Shown here: piece after piece, positions 1 through 7,865 of the stretch
Layout: each line of letters begins with the position of its first letter
How positions within the stretch are numbered: position 1 is the stretch's first letter
Source: a virus
Reading direction: 5' to 3' (one strand)
Virus record (IMG/VR): IMGVR_UViG_3300048672_000444
Span: 1-28,113 of that record
Length of the DNA stretch: 28,113 nucleotides
Program-made: the position numbers and the translations under genes
Notes under the pieces: generated by a model
Database searches by the model: none
Told to the model about the DNA's origin: nothing
Seen by the model: only the letters and a program-made list of their open reading frames with translations

Positions 1-13
1 GATAGTAGAGTGG

Positions 14-1147
14 TTAGAGGACAGGTATGGGGGTTGCTTTGTAGGAGGTTGTTGGTGAGGTTGTTGGGCTTACCGAAATCGTAGTTACAAGCGTATTGCT
101 TAATACTGCATCTACACTTGCATTGTTATTTGTATAGATATAGATAGCAGAAACAGTACTCAAACTTACTAAAGCACTATATACGGCTATTTTCTTAATA
201 GCCAGAAAATCAGCTTTCGTCATCTTAATAGCCACGTTACTTCCAGAACCTACACTCCTCCAATCACTAGATATCCCTTCTGCTCTTTGATAAATAGTAT
301 TCCAATTACTTACTAAAGAGGAGCTAACTGTTAAAGCTGGGGATACTAAGTTATCACTATCATCTAGGAACTTAATACCGGTTAAATTAACGTTGCTATA
401 TCCGAAGTATAAAGCTACATAGTCTAGGTATGGGTCAGGTGTTAAGCTTGTATCACTAATAGTAACAATAGCACTTGTTGCAAGTATATTACCATCAACA
501 GAACCTTCTCTTAGTTGTAAAGCAAAGGTCTCCTCCCCTTCTGTAAGGGTATCAAGCTTTACAGCTCTGGTTATAGTGCCAGAATCACCAGTAATAGTAA
601 CACTTCCAGTTAAACTATTATCATCAAAATCAATATCACTAATACCTCCAGAGGTTATAGTACTCCAGTATAGTATCGTACCGTCTGTAATACCTGTTGT
701 TGTTACAGTAAACATAACAGAAGAACCTTCACCTACAGAAGTTATAGCAGGTGTAATAGCATAACTCGTAGTAGGAAATGTTATAGCTTCCAGCACTGTA
801 AAGACTGTACTTTCTTTCAAAGAGATACTAGCTGTCCAATGGTTAAATCCATCAAAAGAACTTGTTAAGGAATTAGCTGCACGGAAGTTCTTGTTAGAAG
901 CTTCATAAGGGGGTGTGTAGCTTATAACACCCCAACTTCCTTGCTCATAGAAGAAGCTTTGTAGTTCTTGAAGTTCTTTTAGGGTTAAAGACTCCCAAGT
1001 AATATCCCAAGAGTCTCTAAGAGAGGCTTTTCCTCTTGCAGCCCTCTGCCCATACCCATCTCCAAAGCTTCCGCTTATCACACGCAGTTCAACCTTCTTA
1101 GAAGAACTACGGACTATCTTATTAGCTAAAGGCAATGCAACGCTCAT
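14..1147 (-). CDS. Minor tail protein M-like, fused to a Calx-beta-like domain
   Basis: This 377-residue protein begins with a lambda gpM-like domain (about residues 1-118). The signature FGDGYGQRA (28-36) and the SYTPPYE stretch (76-82) correspond to FGDGYSQRA and WTPPYE in gpM, which is only about 109 residues long. Residues about 128-235 look like a Calx-beta repeat: a VGEGSSVMFTV start, a DIDF motif near 171, and a TEGEETFALQLR strand near 202-213 that ends in VTISDTS. Residues 236-357 are an unrecognised beta-rich region, followed by a Ser/Thr/Pro-rich tail. The start ATG overlaps the stop of the preceding gene (ATGA), so translation is probably coupled. It is the last complete gene of the leftward tail-tip operon. 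gpM works at the tail tip in lambda; an adhesive role for the extra domains is inference. Confidence 0.75.
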   Translation of the reverse strand: MSVALPLANKIVRSSSKKVELRVISGSFGDGYGQRAARGKASLRDSWDITWESLTLKELQELQSFFYEQGSWGVISYTPPYEASNKNFRAANSLTSSFDGFNHWTASISLKESTVFTVLEAITFPTTSYAITPAITSVGEGSSVMFTVTTTGITDGTILYWSTITSGGISDIDFDDNSLTGSVTITGDSGTITRAVKLDTLTEGEETFALQLREGSVDGNILATSAIVTISDTSLTPDPYLDYVALYFGYSNVNLTGIKFLDDSDNLVSPALTVSSSLVSNWNTIYQRAEGISSDWRSVGSGSNVAIKMTKADFLAIKKIAVYSALVSLSTVSAIYIYTNNNASVDAVLSNTLVTTISVSPTTSPTTSYKATPIPVL

Positions 1148-1491
1148 CTAAATACCTCCTGAGCTTCAACACTTATTTTAAAGAAACGCCCATCATTAGA
1201 TACCTCATAAGTCTTGCTGCAAACAACCTTAACTTGCTCTTCTGCGCTAGAAGTCTCTGATATCAAGAAACTATTCCAAGTACCTACAATACTTAGAAAG
1301 GTCTCAACTGTATTCTTCTCTGCTTTTGTCTGCAAGCCTTCCCAAGTTAGCTTATAGTTACGCTTAACCGAGTTAATTCCAAGCTTAATAACTTGTTCAT
1401 CTACGTTAGTAACCTCAGAAGCAGCACTTGTGAAACTAAGAGAAGGTTGTTTATCTACTAGAAGCTTGCAAGGTAATGGTAATGTTTGCAT
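1144..1491 (-). CDS. Second minor tail protein M-like (115 aa)
   Basis: The protein has the length of lambda gpM and resembles its second half: a KLTWEGLQ strand, a TVETFLSIVGTWNSFLI segment matching the ALESFLAEHGGWKAFLW region, and a C-terminal EEQVKVVCSK...ISVEAQEVF pattern matching QIKVTCAK...FSAEFEQVV. It lacks the FGDGYxQRA signature that the next gene keeps in its N-terminal domain. The two adjacent genes therefore look like diverged M paralogues, each retaining different conserved parts. The start codon shares a base with the stop of the upstream 74-residue gene (TAATG), so translation is probably coupled. The expected role is a structural part of the tail tip near gpL and gpJ. The family assignment is from remembered lambda sequence. 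Confidence 0.6.
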   Translation of the reverse strand: MQTLPLPCKLLVDKQPSLSFTSAASEVTNVDEQVIKLGINSVKRNYKLTWEGLQTKAEKNTVETFLSIVGTWNSFLISETSSAEEQVKVVCSKTYEVSNDGRFFKISVEAQEVFR

Positions 1492-1715
1492 TATACTATT
1501 CCTGTAATTATACCGTTAGTAACCGTTACCGTCTTACCATCTACTGTAGTAAAAGTACCTGAAGCTCCTGTAGTTATTATAGGTTCACAGACCTCTAAAG
1601 GATTAGGAAGGTCTTTCCAAGTCAAGTTATCTGCCCAATACTTATTACCTGCACTTACTGGAGTTCGAGTAGGTGTTTCTGTATAAACGGCACTTTGTTG
1701 TGCTGATATTGCCAT
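1491..1715 (-). CDS. Small tail-tip operon protein, unknown function
   Basis: This 74-residue protein lies between the gpJ-like gene (1 base away) and the M-like pair (overlapping by one base). I do not recognise it as a named lambda protein. The first 50 residues carry polar and aromatic residues (NKYWADNLTWKDLPNP). The last 22 form a short beta-rich module, FTTVDGKTVTVTNGIITGIV, of a kind I have seen at the ends of other small phage structural proteins. There is no signal peptide or membrane segment. Tight coupling with tail-tip genes suggests a minor structural or assembly protein of the tip or fibres; this is inference from position. Confidence 0.6.
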   Translation of the reverse strand: MAISAQQSAVYTETPTRTPVSAGNKYWADNLTWKDLPNPLEVCEPIITTGASGTFTTVDGKTVTVTNGIITGIV

Positions 1716-1716
1716 C

Positions 1717-4700
1717 TTAAACCTCTATATAACTATCTGAAGCTTCAACAAGAACAAATACAGTAGTTCCTGCTGGTAAAGCTTCCTGAAAATCGAACCA
1801 TATACTTGAGAAAGACTCCATTGGTAGTAAAGGGTCGAACTTCTTAGTACCTACTAGCGTTGCAGAGCTAGGTGTAAACCCATCTTCTGTGCTTGCATAT
1901 ACGTTAAAATGCGTAACTCCATACCCTTGACAAGAAGCGTTATCTGTAAGAACCTTAAACTGTGAACCTGTATTAGTAAAGGTAAAGCTGGGAGCTGGGG
2001 GTTCTATCTTACTAAACACCGCAGTAGCTGCTGAAGCGGACTTTCTACCCAGTGCATCTATTGAGTAAACACTAATAGTAATACTTCTGTAGGCTGGTAT
2101 TGCAAGGTCTTGAGCCACAGTAAGTCCTATCCAAGCAGAGCCACCTTTAGTGTCTTTATCAAAAGGAACGTAAATGCTTTTTAGTAAAATTTCTCCGTTA
2201 AGAATATCTATAAGATAGGTATATAAGGTATCATTAAGAGCTTCATTAGCTGTATTATAATTCCAAGTTACCTTTACATCAGATTCTGTAAAGGTCGTAA
2301 CAGAGGTATCTTTAACAACTAAATTTGTTGGAGGCAGCAAAGCTGATATACCGCTTGTTGTAAACTCATAAATGTATTCTTTAAGAGCAGAACTTCTCTC
2401 GTTAGTAGCATCAACAACTGCAATGTTAATCTTATAAGTACCAAACTCTGTGTTCTCAATAGTATAGCTTGTAGAAGGTACTTCATGTGTTTCAAAAGTG
2501 CCAGGAGTTTTAGGTCTGCTTATACCAATACTATAGTTAAAGATTCTATTCTCAATCTTCCCATCAAGGGTAATAGGGTTAGTTGGAGCAGTCCATGTTA
2601 CTTCAAGACTTCTAACAAGTTGGTCACTTACAGCATCAATAGCATATCTAGGCAGTACACTTATGCTGTTATCAGGAATAGGCTGGATAACCTCATAAGA
2701 GATATTACCATAGTCCCCACTTGGTTTATTAATAGTAACTGTTCCATCAATGTAGTCGTATTTAGATAAAGTATTTATAATACCATAGCCTAAATCATAC
2801 ACCCCATCATGGTGTTCTATTGCAACTACGTTATAAACATCATCATCCTTTGTTATTTTAATAACCTTGTAAAGCTTGGGTTTAACTTCAGTTGGGTGGA
2901 CGATAAAGGTACTATTAAGAGGTTCAATGCTTCCACTAATAGGAATAAGAAAGCTTGAGAAGCTGTTCTCTCCTGTTGTTCTTGTTAAGGTGACTGATAC
3001 CTGAGAAGCATCAGCTAGGCTAAGGTAGGTTAAAGTGTACTCAGTGTCAACGACAAGGGTAAGTTCTCTATCTAATTTAACCTCCCAATCAGTTCCAACT
3101 TCGTCATGCGAAACAAATATTCCTGCAATAAGGTCTTCTTGATTAAAGTTGTCGCAAACAGAAACAATTTCTCCTATTTTATAAATCATACCTTCAAAAA
3201 GAACCTTAAAGTCAATGATATTATATAAGAAGCAACTGTTATATAAAGCCCATCTTGCCTTACGAATAGCTTGGGCGCGGCTTGTACACCCAACAAGAAC
3301 AAGGTCTAGTTGTTGAAAGCCATACCTACTCTGTGAAGCAATAGCTGCTCTATCAACTGTTGTTAAGCCAACACCATTCTGGTCAACCTCTGGCACACTT
3401 ACGGTGTTGGTTCTTCCAAAAGCAGCAGGGTCGCTAAACGTAACATTAACATGGTTAAACCTTTGTTCTAAGTCAGTCGAACTATAGTTAAATACCCCGT
3501 CTATAATTGTTGCATTAGTTGCTTGCTTGCTTGGTTGTTGATTTTCATTATCCCACATTAGAGAAAGCTGCCCAAACTCATTAGTAGTCCAATTAGCATT
3601 CATAAGAGTTAAGAAATACATGAAGAAGGTATTAAGATTCTCACGGGTGATAAACTGAGCATTTATAGTGTAGCGTGGTTCTGTTCTACTTAAGGTAGAA
3701 GTTCCAATAGTGTTTTGTTGTATAGCATCTATTCTAAAATAAGTAGTATGATAAGTTATATTAAAAGAACTCTCATATACATTAATATAATAAAAAGTAT
3801 AACTCCCTGGTTGTATATTAATAGAAGCAACTAAAGATGGGGTAGGTGATTCAAACGCTGGGTCACTGCTATTAAATATATTATAACCAATAGCAGTGTT
3901 TATATTATTATTTATTGTAAGTAAGTATCTTGCATAATTTAAAGTTTTAGCAGGATACCAAATAGTGGTTACAGTACCATCGGTATAGTAGTAATCTACT
4001 AAAGTTTTAGTAAAAGAAGCGTCAATAACGTCAGGTACTTCATTAATACTAACACTTACCTCGCTAATATCCACAAGCCCATCACAATACTTAGCAAGGT
4101 CGTAGAAAGCAAAGATATCAATACTATCATAATCAAGCCCAAGCCCTACTCTTACATCTGTTAGGCAATGCAGTAAACACCAAGCAGGGTTATCAGTCCA
4201 AGCCTTAGCTGCTGCAAACATACCGCCCCAACCACCATTAATAGTACCTACTCCAGCAGTAGCGTAGTCTCTTGTAGTTGTATCATAATTAGCAGGAACT
4301 TCTACCTTAATACCCTTTGCTTTAATAAGTATCTCAGGGATACTACCCCCGAATTGCTTTGCATCTTTAAGGGTAATACCTAGTAATGCTTTATAATCAT
4401 AAGCAAGATTCTTATAGATAATTCCAATCGCTTGACTAAAGCTTGTTGCATTTTGACTCTTGTTACTTGTACTATCGTCTGTTAAGCGAACTATCTTAGC
4501 ATACCAGACGTTGCCAACTACACCAACAGGTCTAGTAACCGTTACACTAAAAGCATAACCGCTGGAATACTTAGCTGTTATAGTCTTATTAGTTACAGCT
4601 AAACCCCAGTTAGAGCCATCTGTACTTACATAGTAGTCAAGAGAAACAGTATTACTTATTGTATCCCCATTAGCTTCTATATTATATAAAGCATTAATAG

Positions 4701-5073
4701 TCTGAGTAAGAATAACAGCATCGTTAGTATTAGGTACAGCAATAATAACATGATGACCTATCTCATCTCCTTTAGTGATAGCTGCACTTGTAGCTGCAAG
4801 AGGTGCATAGACTTCTGCAAAACCAGATATAACTTCTTGGTCTGGTAAACCTCTCCTAGAAACAATATCAACAGAATATTCTGTAGCTGGCACTTGTTTA
4901 AGGTAAACGTCGCTTGCTTCAAAGCCTTCTATCTCTCCCTCTGAAAGCATGATGAGAAGTTTGGCAACTTGAGTAGAACTTCCAGTATCGGGATATTCAA
5001 CAGGAGTATGCTGCTTAGGAGTCTTCCCACTACCTGTTATATCGTTAAGATTAAAAAGAGTATCTTGTATCAT
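1717..5073 (-). CDS. J: Central tail fibre / host specificity protein J-like
   Basis: The protein has 1118 residues, close to lambda gpJ (1132). Residues 20-50 (KQHTPVEYPDTG...LLIMLSEGEIEG) match the gpJ N-terminus (GHTPREA...VIDAISEGPIEG). Residues 259-333, including PANYDTTTRDY, NPAWCLLHCLTDVRVGLG and a KYCD motif, match the gpJ core (PSNYNPQTRQY, NMAWCLWDMLTHPRYGMG, QYCD). Residues about 775-1010 contain two fibronectin-III-like stretches. gpJ forms the trimeric central fibre and its C-terminal end binds the host receptor. Between the KYCD motif and the conserved TEPRYTINAQF segment (464-474) there are about 125 residues that lambda lacks, and the DNA there (about 3690-4071) is visibly more AT-rich. 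The gene starts 1 base after the upstream stop, with no clear ribosome site, so coupling is likely. Confidence 0.93.
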   Translation of the reverse strand: MIQDTLFNLNDITGSGKTPKQHTPVEYPDTGSSTQVAKLLIMLSEGEIEGFEASDVYLKQVPATEYSVDIVSRRGLPDQEVISGFAEVYAPLAATSAAITKGDEIGHHVIIAVPNTNDAVILTQTINALYNIEANGDTISNTVSLDYYVSTDGSNWGLAVTNKTITAKYSSGYAFSVTVTRPVGVVGNVWYAKIVRLTDDSTSNKSQNATSFSQAIGIIYKNLAYDYKALLGITLKDAKQFGGSIPEILIKAKGIKVEVPANYDTTTRDYATAGVGTINGGWGGMFAAAKAWTDNPAWCLLHCLTDVRVGLGLDYDSIDIFAFYDLAKYCDGLVDISEVSVSINEVPDVIDASFTKTLVDYYYTDGTVTTIWYPAKTLNYARYLLTINNNINTAIGYNIFNSSDPAFESPTPSLVASINIQPGSYTFYYINVYESSFNITYHTTYFRIDAIQQNTIGTSTLSRTEPRYTINAQFITRENLNTFFMYFLTLMNANWTTNEFGQLSLMWDNENQQPSKQATNATIIDGVFNYSSTDLEQRFNHVNVTFSDPAAFGRTNTVSVPEVDQNGVGLTTVDRAAIASQSRYGFQQLDLVLVGCTSRAQAIRKARWALYNSCFLYNIIDFKVLFEGMIYKIGEIVSVCDNFNQEDLIAGIFVSHDEVGTDWEVKLDRELTLVVDTEYTLTYLSLADASQVSVTLTRTTGENSFSSFLIPISGSIEPLNSTFIVHPTEVKPKLYKVIKITKDDDVYNVVAIEHHDGVYDLGYGIINTLSKYDYIDGTVTINKPSGDYGNISYEVIQPIPDNSISVLPRYAIDAVSDQLVRSLEVTWTAPTNPITLDGKIENRIFNYSIGISRPKTPGTFETHEVPSTSYTIENTEFGTYKINIAVVDATNERSSALKEYIYEFTTSGISALLPPTNLVVKDTSVTTFTESDVKVTWNYNTANEALNDTLYTYLIDILNGEILLKSIYVPFDKDTKGGSAWIGLTVAQDLAIPAYRSITISVYSIDALGRKSASAATAVFSKIEPPAPSFTFTNTGSQFKVLTDNASCQGYGVTHFNVYASTEDGFTPSSATLVGTKKFDPLLPMESFSSIWFDFQEALPAGTTVFVLVEASDSYIEV

Positions 5074-5074
5074 A

Positions 5075-5644
5075 TTAAGCTATTTGGTCTGAGGTTACTA
5101 GGGCTGAAGAAAGAAGAACGCCGCTTGCGTAAGGTCTTCCGAAGATAAGAGAGCAGATACCACCTTGCTCTCTTAGCGTACCAGCCCCATTAAAGAGATT
5201 GCTTGTTTCATTTTGTGCTGCAACAGGGTCACTTACAGACAGATTTGGGGCTAGAAGTAAACTAACTCCTATAGATATACCAGCCCAAGCTAGCATTACT
5301 AATGCCTGTACCCACCAAAGCATACCAAAAGTAACTACAGTTAATACTGCTGCAACAGCTATACTTATCCATCTCCAAGCTTCTTGTTTGCCTTCAATAT
5401 CTTGAATAAATAATAAAGTATCAAATTGTTCTAAAGAAACTAAAGGTATTGCTTCTTTTGAAAGACTTAATTGAAACTTTGTAATACTATTAGATGCGAC
5501 AATACAAATAGGTTTCTTTACAAGCTTACTAAAGGTTTCTTCAGGCAAAAGTCTCTTAAGATGATTAAGAATACTTGCAACCGAAGTAGCTATTATATCA
5601 AACTCCTCTTTATCATCTAAAGAATGAATAACTATCACTTTCAT
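5075..5644 (-). CDS. Tail assembly protein I-like, second copy
   Basis: This 189-residue protein has the gpI architecture: a small alpha/beta N-terminal domain beginning MKVIVIHSLDDKEEF with a SILNHLKRL helix, a strongly hydrophobic pair of helices (about residues 93-132), and a conserved C-terminal segment with REQGG, IFGRPY and GVLLSSALVTSD. Lambda gpI ends similarly (GNPVPLCYGKRRIGGAIISAGIY). gpI is needed for tail-tip assembly but is thought not to stay in the mature lambda tail. It is a clear paralogue of the gene immediately upstream: both share SILNHLK, SNL(Y/F)NGA, REQGG and FGRPY. The start overlaps the upstream stop by four bases (ATGA). The function of the second copy is unknown. 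Confidence 0.85.
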   Translation of the reverse strand: MKVIVIHSLDDKEEFDIIATSVASILNHLKRLLPEETFSKLVKKPICIVASNSITKFQLSLSKEAIPLVSLEQFDTLLFIQDIEGKQEAWRWISIAVAAVLTVVTFGMLWWVQALVMLAWAGISIGVSLLLAPNLSVSDPVAAQNETSNLFNGAGTLREQGGICSLIFGRPYASGVLLSSALVTSDQIA

Positions 5645-6219
5645 AAAGATACATCCGAAGTAGTTAAACCAGAACTAAGTAAAACTCCACCACAATAAGG
5701 TCTTCCAAACACTAAAGGACAGACCCCTCCTTGTTCTCTTATTAAAGGTGCTCCATTATATAGGTTACTAATCCCTTTCTGAGAATTAGCAGGGTCGTTT
5801 GCAAACTCAGGAGTAGGGCTGAGAACTTGTATAAGAAACTGCAAGCCTATAGAGATGGCTATGTTGATAGCAGAAGCAACAAACATACCAAGTGTTGTTA
5901 AAGCACCTTCCGCCGTCACCAAAGCTGTTGAACCTATTGCAGCAACAATAGCACCTCCGCTCCCTTCAATATCCCGCAATATCAATAACCCATCAAATTT
6001 ATTAAACTCCTCTAATAACACCTCTTCTCTAAGAGCTATCGGAGTGAACCTTCCAGTAGAGTCAGTTAAAATAAACTTACAAGGTTTTTTCATAAGCTCT
6101 TTAACATACTTAATCCCTTTTAATTGCTTAAGATGATTAAGGATACTTCTTAACTTCGTCTGACTTGTCTCAAACTCAAACCAATCTTCATCCAACTTCG
6201 CAATAATACTAACCTTCAT
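5641..6219 (-). CDS. I: Tail assembly protein I-like, first copy
   Basis: A 192-residue gpI-family protein. An upstream in-frame ATG at 6273 would add 18 residues, but I chose the ATG at 6217-6219 because the protein then begins MKVSIIAKLDEDWFEFE, in register with its paralogue (MKVIVIHSLDDKEEFD), and the overlap with gpK shrinks from 65 to 11 bases. It contains the SILNHLKQL helix, two hydrophobic helices around residues 86-135 with Gly/Ala-rich faces, and the conserved C-terminus REQGGVCPLVFGRPYCGGVLLSSGL. It lies between the gpK-like gene and its own paralogue, as expected for the lambda order K-I-J. The likely role is assembly or chaperoning of the J-containing tail tip. Confidence 0.87.
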   Translation of the reverse strand: MKVSIIAKLDEDWFEFETSQTKLRSILNHLKQLKGIKYVKELMKKPCKFILTDSTGRFTPIALREEVLLEEFNKFDGLLILRDIEGSGGAIVAAIGSTALVTAEGALTTLGMFVASAINIAISIGLQFLIQVLSPTPEFANDPANSQKGISNLYNGAPLIREQGGVCPLVFGRPYCGGVLLSSGLTTSDVSL

Positions 6220-6943
6220 ATACAAGCCTACAATGTATTCTTCCGACAAAGTGTTCCATAGGTTCTTCAACACTCATATCCTTTTGGTGAATAACTATAC
6301 CATTATGATATATCCCTAGATGATTCCTGCGCCCACCATGAATACCGTCTAATAGAAGAAGGTCTCCGTTTTTAATCCCTTCAAGTTTTGCTTCTCTCTT
6401 AAACCCGTAGGATAAGATATGTTCTTCAAACACATCGTCACAATCTCTTATGTCTTTAAAATCTTTGCTTGCCTTATGTGGTGGTAGTTCCACTCCAAAC
6501 TCATTAAAGTAATAATCCTGCACAAGACTATAGCAATCATGTATAAACCAGATGAAAGGTCTACGGAGCAACTCTCCTCCAAGGGGCTTAGGGTATTGCA
6601 AAGCATCTAAGACATTCGTTCCATCTGTGCCAACTATAAGAAAAGGAACACTAGCTTGTTGTTGTGCCTGAATATCCTCACAAGAAGGAGTACGAAGGTC
6701 TAATCTGCTTGGTCTCTTTTGCTTAAGAGTATGACTATGTACTATTGCTTTAATACCTCCAAGATACTGTACAAGTTCTTTTGCAGGTATTCTAAAATGA
6801 TTAAGCCTATCTTCATGGGTATTTTCTATACAGATAAAACTATCTTCAAGAAGAACCCCACACATCTCTTCAGGATAGCAAGCTTTAGCAGCTTTAGCTA
6901 TCGCTTCTTTTTGTTCTTTGTTTAGTTTAATAGCTTGTTGCAT
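6209..6943 (-). CDS. K: Minor tail protein K-like: JAMM and NlpC/P60 two-domain peptidase
   Basis: This 244-residue protein has two peptidase domains, as in lambda gpK. Residues 1-125 are a JAB/MPN metallopeptidase domain with a complete JAMM signature: Glu25 or Glu26 in YPEEMCGVLL, His69 and His71 in HSH, seven residues, then Ser79 and Asp82. Residues 128-244 are an NlpC/P60 domain with the nucleophile Cys137 in HDCYSLVQDYYF, His208 in RRNHLGIYHNG, and a further His219 in IVIHQ. Both active sites appear intact. In this family the NlpC/P60 domain cleaves peptidoglycan peptides; which step the phage uses it for is not settled. The gene starts 3 bases after gpL and overlaps the gpI start by 11 bases. 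Confidence 0.92.
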   Translation of the reverse strand: MQQAIKLNKEQKEAIAKAAKACYPEEMCGVLLEDSFICIENTHEDRLNHFRIPAKELVQYLGGIKAIVHSHTLKQKRPSRLDLRTPSCEDIQAQQQASVPFLIVGTDGTNVLDALQYPKPLGGELLRRPFIWFIHDCYSLVQDYYFNEFGVELPPHKASKDFKDIRDCDDVFEEHILSYGFKREAKLEGIKNGDLLLLDGIHGGRRNHLGIYHNGIVIHQKDMSVEEPMEHFVGRIHCRLVYEG

Positions 6944-6946
6944 AGT

Positions 6947-7537
6947 CTATCCTATATATTTGTTTTTACCAACTCCAGGGTACTCCTCCCATTCCCCGGT
7001 TCTATTAATGTGAGGGTCACAAAGTATCTGATTCTTAGGCATAGAACCTCTTTCACTATCCATCGGATACCTAAGCTCATAAGCAATACCTTTAACATTA
7101 TGAGAAAGCTTTTTACCAATAGTAAAAGTTAGTTCTGGGGCAGTAACCCCTGCTGCTAAGTAACTCATATCATCAAAGGTTCTGATATACTTAACCTTAC
7201 AGCCAACTAAGTCACCATAAGTAAAACTTAGCTTTCCAAAGAACTTATCAACATTAGCTACTGCAAGTTGAGGTCTACTGAAAGAACCGTCTGAATTCTC
7301 CTCCAATCCGCTTATTGCAATAGGATAAGGTACAAAGACTCTTTCGGGAATGTCTCTATTAATGCCGTTAATCTTTTTTGTAGAAACTCCAAGTGTAAGA
7401 CCTTCGGGACTTCTGGTACTATTAGTAAGGTACAGATTAACAAGCCCTATAAGAGATAATTCTATTTCAAACAACTCTATATAAGCAGGTAGCTCTGCTT
7501 CTTTAACAAGAGTTTCTAAAGGTGTTATTGCCGGCAT
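6947..7537 (-). CDS. L: Minor tail protein L-like
   Basis: A 196-residue protein matching lambda gpL over its first two thirds: LFEIELSLIGLVNLYL corresponds to LWEIDLTEVGGERYFF, and FVPYPIAISGLEENSDGSFSRPQLAVAN (conserved PYPI, SGxExNxxGxxxRPxLxVxN) matches gpL closely. gpL links the distal tail proteins in the tip complex. The C-terminus differs. Lambda gpL (232 residues) ends in a cysteine cluster that holds an iron-sulphur cluster. This protein is about 35 residues shorter and has only two cysteines (in LVGCKV and ILCDP), so it cannot form that site alone. The start overlaps the upstream stop by one base (TAATG). Confidence 0.88.
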   Translation of the reverse strand: MPAITPLETLVKEAELPAYIELFEIELSLIGLVNLYLTNSTRSPEGLTLGVSTKKINGINRDIPERVFVPYPIAISGLEENSDGSFSRPQLAVANVDKFFGKLSFTYGDLVGCKVKYIRTFDDMSYLAAGVTAPELTFTIGKKLSHNVKGIAYELRYPMDSERGSMPKNQILCDPHINRTGEWEEYPGVGKNKYIG

Positions 7538-7815
7538 TAGTGCTTACTCATATAAGTTGGAATAGCATACCCTAATAAAGCTCCAATTATAGTAAAAATA
7601 AGCGTACCAATAGGGGCTAGTACCCTATTAATAAAGTCTTCTCTAGCTTTAGCTTCTATCTTATCTTCTAAGAGCTGGGTTAATAGGTTTGAAGAAGCTT
7701 CTTGTTCTTGTTGTAGGTTTTGCAGTTGTTCCTTTAGTAAGGCTACATCAAGAAGCAAAGCATCTTCCTTTTGTCGATTATAGACTTGCAAACTTTCATT
7801 GTGGCTGTCATTCAT
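7537..7815 (-). CDS. Small coiled-coil protein with C-terminal membrane segment
   Basis: A 92-residue protein, first in the leftward operon. Residues about 12-60 are rich in Leu, Gln, Glu and Lys with heptad-like spacing (ALLLDVALLKEQLQNLQQEQ), predicting a coiled coil. Residues about 66-88 form one hydrophobic helix (VLAPIGTLIFTIIGALLGYA) followed by a short basic end, so the C-terminus is probably in or across the membrane. This plan resembles XhlA-type phage proteins, which sit at the membrane and assist lysis; the resemblance is in layout only. A strong ribosome site (AGGAAG, 6 bases before the ATG) and a promoter about 20 bases upstream make this a confident gene. Its position with tail genes could also fit a role in tail-tip assembly or DNA entry. 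Confidence 0.7.
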   Translation of the reverse strand: MNDSHNESLQVYNRQKEDALLLDVALLKEQLQNLQQEQEASSNLLTQLLEDKIEAKAREDFINRVLAPIGTLIFTIIGALLGYAIPTYMSKH

Positions 7816-7836
7816 AGGAAACTTCCTAAACTTTTC

Positions 7837-7865
7837 TTGACAGTTTAACAGAAAGCCTGTATAAA
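7837..7865 (+). promoter_or_regulatory. Rightward sigma70 promoter before the packaging genes
   Basis: TTGACA (7837-7842) and TATAAA (7860-7865) are separated by exactly 17 bases, giving a perfect -35 and a -10 with one mismatch. Predicted transcription start is about 7872, leaving a leader of about 40 bases before the first packaging gene. The core CCTGTATAAAGA is repeated at the second promoter (12755-12766). Confidence 0.8.

Noticed and set aside
5641-6273. Longer start for the first I-like gene at 6273
   Set aside because: It would overlap gpK by 65 bases, and the extra 18 residues have no counterpart in the paralogue; the ATG at 6219 aligns the two N-termini.
7816-7827. Short palindrome AGGAA-AC-TTCCT before the leftward operon as an operator
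   Set aside because: Half of it is simply the ribosome site of the first gene, and the arms are too short to support a separate claim.
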